The position numbers were made by a program, and so were the translations under genes. Under the pieces are notes generated by a model. That model saw only the letters and a list, made by a program, of their open reading frames with translations, was not told the origin of the DNA and searched no databases. From positions 1 to 35,071 of the forward strand of contig JADJMD010000007.1 of NCBI GenBank assembly GCA_016709765.1: DNA of 35,071 bases, read 5' to 3'. Shown here in pieces: positions 19,916 to 27,081 of this stretch (position 1 is its first letter; each line of letters begins with the position of its first letter). This stretch comes from Ignavibacteriales bacterium (GTDB taxonomy: Bacteria; Bacteroidota; Ignavibacteria; Ignavibacteriales; Ignavibacteriaceae).

Positions 19916-20010
19916 GTCATTTCGACCGAACTACCTGCGGTAGGCAGGAGGGAGAAATCTGAATTATTTATTGATAAAGATTTCTCAGTCGAGGACTCCT
20001 TCGAAATAAC
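19916..20010. repeat. GTCATTTCGA...TCGAAATAAC palindromic intergenic repeat
   Basis: The 95-bp element has inverted ends with one mismatch, inner arms GAGAAATCT / AGATTTCTC, and a nested CCTGCGGTAGGCAGG palindrome. It belongs to a repeat type seen in many Bacteroidetes-group genomes. It lies between the isochorismatase start and the peptidase end. Confidence 0.75.
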
Positions 20011-20034
20011 ATTTTTTCCAAAACATGAATTGAA

Positions 20035-20870
20035 CTAGTATATTTCATCCATCCCATATTTACCACATGCATACATCATTAAAATAGAGGCAAGATCGAT
20101 CAAAGCTTTTTTCTGTTCATCTGCGTGAATAACAAGATCATACACATCCGCCATAAACTGAAAGTTGTTTAATATCTTTTTAACTCTCTGTGATTTGGTG
20201 AGCCGTGCCAATTAGCAACTTGTGTTACTAATACCTTTTCAAATCTCCTTAAAAAATCTCTGAAAGAGATTAAATGAGTTGCATTTGCGTGCCTTGGATG
20301 GCAGATAGCAATCATATCGTTAAAATAAGTATCCCATTTATTTGCAAGTTTTTGGTTGCGAGTATCCATAACAAATCTTGCCTGCTCCAAAGTAAACTTT
20401 GCCTTTGTAGTAACCTTATATTGTGGAATTATTGCATAACCATCATAACTAATTTCCTCATCCTCTTCCTCAAAATATTTCCATCTTTTTAAGAGTTGGT
20501 TTGGTGTGTAAATGGTTACAACTTTATCAAGCGAGCTATCGGTTACAATAAATTTTCTTTGTTGATAGTTTACAACAGTTAACCAGTGTTCCCAATTATC
20601 AACACTAAGAACACAGGGGTAACCTTTCTTTAATTGTTCAACCAAAGCCTTAATTGCATCATCTGGTTTTTCCCTTCGGAAATATTTCATCTTGCAATTA
20701 TAAAATTTGGCTGCTTTTGCTAAACCGATTTCATCAGTACCATACCACCATGTACTTCCTGCTTTAATTCCAATTTGATTTTCACTTTCAAATCTTCCTA
20801 ACATTACAAGTGCATATTTAAGTGCGAATGGTCCGCATTGATATTTATAAGGTTGTGGGTAAAAACTCAT
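20035..20870 (-). CDS. C39-like cysteine peptidase domain protein, probably one frameshift
   Basis: This is a cytoplasmic papain-like/C39-like peptidase candidate. Catalytic residues are visible: Cys12 in YKYQCGPFALKYALVMLG, His95 in VDNWEHWLTVVNY and Asp111 in FIVTDSSLD, in family order. There is no signal peptide and no ABC-transporter part. The open frame ends at 20169 (NHRELKRY). A -1 shift near 20190 continues in frame as RVKKILNNFQFMADVYDLV and ends ACGKYGMDEIY at 20035. This looks like the true C-terminus, giving about 275 residues. It is divergent from a D-Ala-D-Ala-ligase-like gene 82 bases away. Ligase and peptidase side by side suggest one peptide-modification pathway, but the substrate is unknown. 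Confidence 0.7.
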
Positions 20871-20952
20871 TTTATCTTTTATTGATTTTGAAACAGTGTA
20901 AACATTATCAAATGAAGTTTTTTTTACAAGTGATTTTGGGTATTTTTTAAAT

Positions 20953-22011
20953 ATGAAAGAAAAAAAATTAAAAGTTTTAGTACTCTATAATGAGGCACAC
21001 GCCGAGTTTTACCACAAAACGATTAAACCAACTCCTGAGCTTGATTTTATACCTTATTTTGAAGTTGATGAACTTACTCCAATGGAAGAGTTTGAGATTA
21101 TGACAAAAAGGCTTAAAAAGCTTGGTTTTGATGCTCACACATTAAATCTTAAGGATGATATTCATCTTTTATTAAATGAAATTAAAAAAAGCAAACCTGA
21201 CGTAATCTTTAATTTTGTTGAGATTTATAAAGATAGACCGCGTTTGGAAATGAATATGGTTGGGCTTTATGAATTATTAGGTGTTGCATATACAGGAGCC
21301 CCGGCTTTAACTCTTGCAAATTGCCAAAATAAATTTCTTACAAAAAAGTTGCTTAACTATAATGGAATTAATACTGCCAAATACCAACTTTTTAAAGAAA
21401 TGCCAGACGAGATGAATCTTAATCCAAAATTTCCTGTAATAGTTAAACCTGCTTTTGAGGATGCAAGCGTTGGTATCGAAAATGAATCTATTGTGTACAA
21501 CAAGGAAGCTCTTAAAAAAAGATTGGAATATGTTTTTAAATATTTTGTTCAGCCTGCTTTGGTGGAAGAATTTGTTGAAGGACGAGAGTTTAATGTTTCT
21601 GTTATGGGCGATTTAAGACCAAAAGTTTTACCAATTAGTGAAATTGATTTTAGTAAAATGCCTGATCATCTTCATAATATTGTTAGTTACCAGGCTAAGT
21701 GGGATCCGCACCACGAATCATATCATAAAACAATTCCGATTTGTCCTGCAAAAATTCCTATGAGATTGGAAAATAAACTAAAAGAAACTGCGCTTAAAGC
21801 ATTTAAAGTTATGGGCACACGGGATTATGCCCGTGTTGATATGCGTGTAAACAGTGATGAAGAAGTTTTTGTACTGGAAGTAAATCCAAATCCTGATTTA
21901 ACAGAAGGCGCAGGATTTATGCGCTCTGCAAGTTATGGTGGGTTGTCTTACGGAATGGCGCTTAAGAAAATTGTTATGCTTGCTTATCAAAGAGGGAAGA
22001 GGAAGAAATAA
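20953..22011 (+). CDS. ATP-grasp ligase, D-alanine-D-alanine ligase-like
   Basis: This 352-residue ATP-grasp enzyme is intact. Such enzymes form an amide bond through an acyl-phosphate intermediate. The N-terminal domain carries the KKLKVLVLYNEAHAEFYH and KPDVIFNFVEIYKDRPRLE segments. The ATP-grasp core has FPVIVKPAFEDASVGI, ALVEEFVEGREFNVSV and the metal-binding end VFVLEVNPNPDLTEG. These match Ddl-like proteins, but the N-terminal domain and the KWDPHHESYHKTIPICPA loop differ from housekeeping Ddl, so it may join other amino acids or peptides. It is divergent from the C39-like peptidase. No Shine-Dalgarno of note precedes ATG 20953. Confidence 0.85.
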   Translation: MKEKKLKVLVLYNEAHAEFYHKTIKPTPELDFIPYFEVDELTPMEEFEIMTKRLKKLGFDAHTLNLKDDIHLLLNEIKKSKPDVIFNFVEIYKDRPRLEMNMVGLYELLGVAYTGAPALTLANCQNKFLTKKLLNYNGINTAKYQLFKEMPDEMNLNPKFPVIVKPAFEDASVGIENESIVYNKEALKKRLEYVFKYFVQPALVEEFVEGREFNVSVMGDLRPKVLPISEIDFSKMPDHLHNIVSYQAKWDPHHESYHKTIPICPAKIPMRLENKLKETALKAFKVMGTRDYARVDMRVNSDEEVFVLEVNPNPDLTEGAGFMRSASYGGLSYGMALKKIVMLAYQRGKRKK

Positions 22012-22123
22012 ATTTTAGTATTTAGTATTTAGAAAAATTGTTGTAATTCTTTTTGTTTTGTCGATTACTTGATTTTACATTTAAATATTCTTTAGTTGAC
22101 ATTAAATTTTTAAAGAGATTGTA

Positions 22124-23029
22124 ATGAGAGTTTGGATAATTATTTATCTTCTTTTTGCTTTAATGATAACATCACTTATTTATCCCCAAATTGATACTAC
22201 AAAAAAAGATTTTTTTCCTTTAAAGATTGGCAACTTATGGCAATATAGAAATGAAAGTAATGCTATTTCTACAGAAAAAATTATTGGAGATACGGTCATA
22301 GATGGATATTATTATTATAGTTTGGTGAATTTATATAATATTTCATCTATCGTACCTAAAAGGATTGATTCTTTATTAAGAGTTATAGCAAGATATGGCG
22401 GACCATTTTGGGGTGATACTTGTGGTGGAAATACACCTTATGAGGCCAGTATTTTCCATCTAAATGAAACTGATAATACTATTTGGAAAATTTGTGATGG
22501 GTTATATCTTGAACAATTTGTTCGTTTTAACCGAATAAGAATAATGAACATATTTGGTCAGCCCCGTGATGTTATGGAATTTGACTATGGAGGAACTGCG
22601 GATGGAGATACAATTTGGTTTTATGGTGCAAGACTTGCTAAAGGTATTGGTCTTATTGAGGAACGACATTATGAATGGAGTTATTGGATTTTACAGGGAG
22701 CTATAATAGATGGGATACAATATGACACAATAGTTTCGGTGAATGAAAAGCAAGAAATAGTTCCTGAAAAAATAGTTCTTTAACAAAACTATCCTAACCC
22801 TTTCAATCCAAGTACAATTATTAACTATATATTGAAAGATGAGGGTTTAGTTAAAATAAAGGTGATTGATATTTTAGGAAGTGAAGTCGCAGAGTTAGTA
22901 AATGAAACAAAAGCTGCTGGAGAATATTCAATTGAATTTAAGGCAGCAAACTTACCAAGCGGTATTTACATTTACACTTTGCACGTAAATGGGTATACTA
23001 ACAGTAAAAAAATGTTGTTGCTGAAGTAA
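22124..23029 (+). CDS. T9SS-exported protein with in-frame stop before its sorting domain
   Basis: Signal peptide MRVWIIIYLLFALMITSLIYPQ is followed by a globular part of unknown fold (FFPLKIGNLWQYRNES...), of a type common in Bacteroidetes/Ignavibacteria secreted proteins. The frame stops at TAA 22781-22783 after EKIVL. In the same frame, with no indel, comes QNYPNPFNPSTIINY, KVIDILGSEVAELVNET and LPSGIYIYTLHVNG, ending KKMLLLK at 23029. That is a complete type IX sorting domain. The residue before QNYP is usually Glu, Ser or Gln, so the TAA looks like a base substitution in a GAA, CAA or TCA codon. Read literally, the 219-residue product would lack its export signal. Confidence 0.8.
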
Positions 23030-23045
23030 TTATTAAGTTTAAAAC

Positions 23046-23076
23046 AAAAACCCGATTCATTTCTGAATCAGTTTTT
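23046..23076. terminator. Terminator hairpin after the T9SS gene
   Basis: GATTCA-TTTC-TGAATC (23054-23069) is preceded by AAAAAC and followed by GTTTTT. This gives an A-tract/stem/T-tract that could terminate transcription from both sides of this convergent junction. Confidence 0.7.
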
Positions 23077-23079
23077 AAT

Positions 23080-23117
23080 CCCTCTCCTTGCCAAGGAGAG
23101 GGAAACAAAGGGTGAGG
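23080..23117. repeat. CCCTCTCCTTG palindrome, dispersed-repeat type
   Basis: CCCTCTCCTTG (23080-23090) and CAAGGAGAGGG (23092-23102) are exact complements around one base. The following AAACAAAGGGTGAGG completes a pattern common between genes in this group of bacteria. It abuts the stop codon of the next gene. Confidence 0.6.
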
Positions 23118-23654
23118 TCAAGCTTTTACTTTTGCAAGCGCTGGAACTTTATGTTTTATTAACTCATAAACTCCAAACATCACTCCAACAAAAAATAAAT
23201 CTCCAATTAAAGAATTTTGGAAAAACGGAATTGCTGCTGTGTAGCTTGCCATTAATCCTGCGGGAGTTTTGGGATACAATGTTCCGAGTGCCCAAACTCC
23301 AAAGTTTGTAATTACAAAGAAACTAATTGAAGCTGTTACTGAAGCGAATATTAATTTTTTTACACTCACTATTTTCAACATAAAAATTCCTAGTACAACA
23401 ATTAAAGCAAAGCTTATATATACAATCCAAGCGTAGGAATAAATTCCAATTATCAAGTCTGTTAAAAATATTGCAATAAGTGGAATTGCAAACGCAAAAG
23501 ATTTTTTGCTAAAATACGCACCGCCAAATAAAGCCATCGCAGCTATTGGTGCAAAGTTTGGTGGATGTGGAAGTAATCTTACAAAAGCTGCTGCAAAAAC
23601 CATCAGAGCAACTACCCAAAAGTTTGGCGTAATTTTCTTCATTTGATCAGTCAT
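23118..23654 (-). CDS. Small polytopic membrane protein (DUF6580-like), probable cobalamin-locus gene
   Basis: This intact protein of 178 residues has about five hydrophobic helices. VRLLPHPPNFAPIAAMALFGGAYF near the N-terminus recalls the family labelled DUF6580, whose members resemble ECF-type substrate-binding subunits. The start ATG 23654 (MTDQMKK) is chosen because AAGGAA stands just upstream; the frame is open further up only with a TTG. It lies 122 bases downstream of the BtuB-type receptor gene on the same strand and so may fall under the same B12 riboswitch. A role in inner-membrane cobalamin uptake is plausible by context only. Confidence 0.7.
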   Translation of the reverse strand: MTDQMKKITPNFWVVALMVFAAAFVRLLPHPPNFAPIAAMALFGGAYFSKKSFAFAIPLIAIFLTDLIIGIYSYAWIVYISFALIVVLGIFMLKIVSVKKLIFASVTASISFFVITNFGVWALGTLYPKTPAGLMASYTAAIPFFQNSLIGDLFFVGVMFGVYELIKHKVPALAKVKA

Positions 23655-23776
23655 CGTGTTTCCTTTCAATTAAAATCTTATAAAAAATATTTCTGTTTAT
23701 AATTAGTTCAAAGATAAAGGTTAAATAATTCAAAAGTCAAAATTAAAAATTCAAAAAAAATCTTTTTACATAATTT

Positions 23777-25727
23777 TTACTCTATACTCAACTTAATTCC
23801 GCCATAAAACGATAAACCCGGAGTGGCGTAACCAAATACCTCTTCATAATCAGTATTTAAAAGATTTTCGACCCGGACATTTATTCTTAAGAAATCAAAA
23901 ACATCATAGTGGGCAGCTAAATTAAGAAGGACATATCCTTTAAGCTCCGTTCTCAGATATGTGGAAAAATCAATATCCTCTCTTGGTCCAACCCAAATAA
24001 CTTCTGCATTAACATTTGTCTTTGGAACAAATGAATAACTTGCAAACAATCCGACTTTATTTCTTGGACGGCGTAGCAACTTAGTATCAAAATCTGAAGA
24101 GTTTGGACTAACATCTCGTGCATCAGTAAAAGTATAGTTGGCTTTTAGCCTCAAGTCATCTAGTGGCTCTGCTTGTAGAAATAATTCAAACCCTTTTGTT
24201 ACCGCTTGTTTAATATTAATAGTTTTAAAAGTTGTATAATCAAAGCCAAACATATCACTAAACTTATTATAGAAAAAAGTTGTTCCCAGAGAAAAATTTT
24301 GTTTGAATAAAAATTGCTCAATACCAAAATCCCAACCAAAACTTTCTTCAGGATTTAAATTTTCATTTCCATAAGCAGGGTCATACAAATAGTATAATGA
24401 TGGGGCTTTAAAACCAGTTCCAATTGTTGCTTTAAATTTTGTGCCCGTTTCCCAAAGCATATATGAAGGTGCAATTCTGTAAGTAAATTGAGAACCGAAT
24501 TTATTGTGGTGATCTATTCTCGTACCCAGAGTTATAAAAAAACTTTCCTCAAATTTTATTTGATCCTGTAAAAATGCACTAATTGTATTAGCATCTTTTT
24601 TTGGAATAACACTTGCATAATCCGGAAGCAAAATATAATTGAATGAGTAGTATTCTGAAGCTGATTCTTCAATTTCAAATTCAATTCCGGCTGTTAAAAG
24701 ATTTGCTTTATTGAGTTGAAAATCATTTTGCCAATCAATTTTATATCTTCTTCCATCATATAAAGCATTAGAATAATAAGCGCTGGTAGATGAAGTATCA
24801 AAAGAATTTTTCCTAACATTTCTAATAAAAGTTAAGCCAAGTTTCTGTTTCCAATCACCATTTAATAATTTTATTTTTCCTTCCCCGCGAGCAGATAATT
24901 CTTCTTGCTTCGTTTTATATGTTGGGTCATCACCAAACATTCCGCCAAATTGATCATTATCAGATTCTGATTTTAAAAATCTTGTGTAGAGATTTATCTC
25001 TGCATTTTCACTAAAATCATATCCCAAAACAGAAGTAAAATTATTAAAAGTATAACCATCTTTTCAGTATTGCCATATTTTTCCGAGGCTGCAGAAAATC
25101 CATCGCTGCCTGTTCTGCTCAGTGCAAGGGAATATTTCAATTTATGAGTTGATCCATTTAATCCAATTACTCCTTTATAAGTATTGTAACTGCCGCCTTC
25201 TGTCAGTAAAGAGAATTTTGGAGAACCATCGCCTTTTTTTGTAATGATATTGATTACTCCAGCAAGTGCATCAGATCCGTAAAGTGTTGATTGCGGACCG
25301 CGTAAGACCTCGATCCGTTCAATATTATCAACAGGTAATGCGGAAAAATCATAAACACCTGAAGGGTCATTAGTAAGATTAACTTCCACGCCATCAATCA
25401 AAACCAAAGTGTGCGATGAGTTTGAACCGCGAATGTAAATATTTGATAATGTTCCATTACCGCCTTGTCTTGTAAAACTGATGCCGGTTTCGTTTCTTAG
25501 TACATCAAATACATTATTTGAGTTGCTGTTTATAATTTGTTCAGCATCAATTACAGAAATTGAGTTCGCAAGCTGCAATATGTTAGCATTAGTTTTTGTT
25601 GCAGAAACTACTACTTCACTAAGTTTATAATATCCAGCCGTATCGGTTTTTGAATAATAGATTCTTGAGGAAAAGTTTGATGAAAACTGAAAAGAAAAAG
25701 AGCAAAGAGAAATATTGTTTTGTGCAT
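23777..25727 (-). CDS. btuB: TonB-dependent outer-membrane receptor, BtuB-type, two frameshifts
   Basis: This is a predicted TonB-dependent cobalamin receptor. The start ATG 25727 (MHKTIFLFALFLFSF) has GGAG eight bases upstream and begins a signal peptide. After a frameshift near 25665 the frame reads YKLSEVVVSATKT, a TonB-box-like start. The plug domain has ISVIDAEQII, YIRGSNSSHTLVLIDGVEV, IERIEVLRGPQSTLYGSDA and GVINIITKKG. One lost A near 25065 separates it from the 22-strand barrel, which ends RVENLLNTDYEEVFGYATPG and LSFYGGIKLSIE with terminal aromatic-type strands. The total is about 650 residues. The upstream cobalamin riboswitch makes B12 the likely ligand. Confidence 0.92.
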
Positions 25728-25802
25728 TGAAGTTACTCCATATAAAAATGTTAAAAGTAACTTCGCGGATTAAAAAGTTTAGATAAAACGAATGGAGATT
25801 TT

Positions 25803-26145
25803 AAGAGACCATCGTAAACCTTACCTTTTGCGCGAAGGTTGATTAATTATTATCTACGGCAGGTCTCCTGGCTTCTAACAAAATGCTCAATGTTAAGTGT
25901 TAAATGAGATTCATTGATCATTTAAGATCTAAAATTTAACATTGCAACAAAGTTGCTATTCACAGTTGCGCGACAGCGACGGAATTGATTTGTAATTAGT
26001 CATTCTGAACTTGTTTCGGAATCTTTAGATACAGAAACGAGCCTGCCTTACGGCAGTCAGGTTTAGGATGACAAAATACATCTCACCATACTTCCCTATA
26101 ATTTCCCATTATCCCGTTTAACTGGGGATTGGGACACCGTAAATT
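25803..26145 (-). ncRNA. Cobalamin (B12/AdoCbl) riboswitch upstream of btuB, with an inserted repeat
   Basis: On the minus strand the aptamer reads, in order: ACGGTGTCCC; a P2 hairpin (TCCCAAT...AATGGGA); AGGGAA (26092-26097); GGTG (26084-26087); a long interruption; TTCC (25981-25984); CTGTCGCGCAACTGTGA (ending 25960); hairpin GCAAC-TTT-GTTGC; a double hairpin with CAATGTTAA/TTAACATTG; and an exact B12 box AGCCAGGAGACCTGCC (25858-25873), then CCGT to close P1 with ACGG. GGTG and TTCC are normally only a few bases apart; here about 100 bases intervene. A downstream GGTCTCTT (25803-25810) can pair with AGGAGACC of the B12 box, a possible switching helix. No T-tract is seen, so translational control of btuB is likely. 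Confidence 0.9.
25999..26072. repeat. GTCATTCTGAAC...GGATGAC palindromic repeat inside the B12 riboswitch
   Basis: The 74-bp element has GTCATTCTGAAC / GTTTAGGATGAC ends, inner arms GAATCTTTAGAT and GTTTC/GAAAC, and a nested CCTGCC...GGCAG palindrome related to that of the 19,916 element. TGTA (25991-25994) and TACA (26077-26080) outside it are also complementary, so the RNA hairpin can extend outward to the GGTG/TTCC pair of the riboswitch. Confidence 0.8.
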
Positions 26146-26162
26146 GATTCAAAGAACTATGC

Positions 26163-26193
26163 CTAAAATAAGTTTAATATTTTTTACCTCAAA
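26163..26193 (-). promoter_or_regulatory. Bacteroidetes-type promoter for the riboswitch-btuB transcript
   Basis: On the minus strand TTTG (26190-26193) is followed after exactly 19 bases by TATTTTAG (26163-26170). The latter differs by one base from TAnnTTTG. Transcription would start about six to ten bases upstream of the riboswitch's first conserved helix, which agrees well with a functional leader. Confidence 0.6.
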
Positions 26194-26330
26194 CAATCTT
26201 AAAAAAAATTATGGATTTACTTTCCACCTATAACTTTTTTTTCTAAGTTGCATGTAAGATTTATTGTTAATTATCAATTTTATTTATTCGCAGATGTTTC
26301 TGATTAAAATCCTAAAATCTTATTCACCCG

Positions 26331-26362
26331 TTTGTTCACACACATTTCAAAATTTAAACTTT
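26331..26362 (+). promoter_or_regulatory. Weak candidate promoter of sdhCAB
   Basis: TTTG at 26331-26334 is followed after 20 bases by TAAACTTT, which matches TAnnTTTG at four of six fixed positions. It lies about 50 bases before the sdhC ATG. The rest of 26194-26409 is AT-rich and shows no gene. Confidence 0.3.
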
Positions 26363-26409
26363 AATTTCACATCAGCTATAAATCATTCTTCAATTAAAAG
26401 GAGCTTTTA

Positions 26410-27081
26410 ATGGGCTGGTTTTTAAAATTCTTAAACTCTTCTATCGGCAAAAAATTTATGATGGCTGTTACAGGGAGTTTTCTGCTAATATTTTTAATCG
26501 TTCATTTGATTGGAAATATAACTTTGTTCTTTGGGCCAAGTGCTTTTAATGCCTATGTATCAGCACTCGATACAATCAAACCGTTGATTCGAGTTATTGA
26601 GGTTGTTCTGCTTGCAGTTTTTGTTCTGCACATATTTAACGGAGTTAGATTGTGGATCGAAAATAAAAAAGCACGCGGAGTTACGTACAAGGTAAATGGC
26701 TCTTCAGAAAACAGTACATTATTTTCCCGAACAATGTTCGTTACGGGTTCAATAGTTTTCATTTTTCTTGTGCTGCATTTAGGAACATTTTTTTGGAGAT
26801 TTAACATTTACGATCCATTAGGTTATGCAACTCACCATCAATATTACGATGTTGTTGTTTACTTTTTTAATATTTGGTGGTATGCTATTCTTTACATAAT
26901 CGCAGTTTTACTTTTAGGATTTCATCTTAACCATGGCTTCCAAAGTGCATTCCAAACTTTTGGTTGGAATCACATAAAATATTTTCCAATAATTAAAAAA
27001 CTTGGAACTGTTTATGCAATTATTATGGCTTTAGGATTTGCCTCAATGCCACTTTATTTTTTATTAGGAGGAGGTAACTAA
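26410..27081 (+). CDS. sdhC: Succinate dehydrogenase/fumarate reductase cytochrome b subunit
   Basis: This 223-residue, intact, single membrane anchor subunit is of the diheme b558 type used by Bacteroidetes-group and B. subtilis-like (type B) complexes, which lack SdhD. It has five membrane helices, near residues 17-40, 55-80, 103-126, 148-178 and 196-218. Heme-ligand His candidates stand in FLIVHLIGN, FVLHIFNG, LVLHLGTF and GFHLNHGF. The complex passes electrons between succinate/fumarate and menaquinone. AAGGAG seven bases before the ATG is a strong Shine-Dalgarno. Its stop overlaps the sdhA start as TAATG. Confidence 0.95.
   Translation: MGWFLKFLNSSIGKKFMMAVTGSFLLIFLIVHLIGNITLFFGPSAFNAYVSALDTIKPLIRVIEVVLLAVFVLHIFNGVRLWIENKKARGVTYKVNGSSENSTLFSRTMFVTGSIVFIFLVLHLGTFFWRFNIYDPLGYATHHQYYDVVVYFFNIWWYAILYIIAVLLLGFHLNHGFQSAFQTFGWNHIKYFPIIKKLGTVYAIIMALGFASMPLYFLLGGGN

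Noticed and set aside
20035..20154. Separate 39-residue gene starting MADVYDLVIHADEQKK on the minus strand
   Set aside because: It has no Shine-Dalgarno, and its frame is open upstream into the peptidase gene, so a frameshifted C-terminus of that gene is simpler.
22015..22035. TAGTATTTAGTATTTAG short tandem repeat
   Set aside because: About two copies of 7-8 bases in an AT-rich gap; no structure or function suggested.
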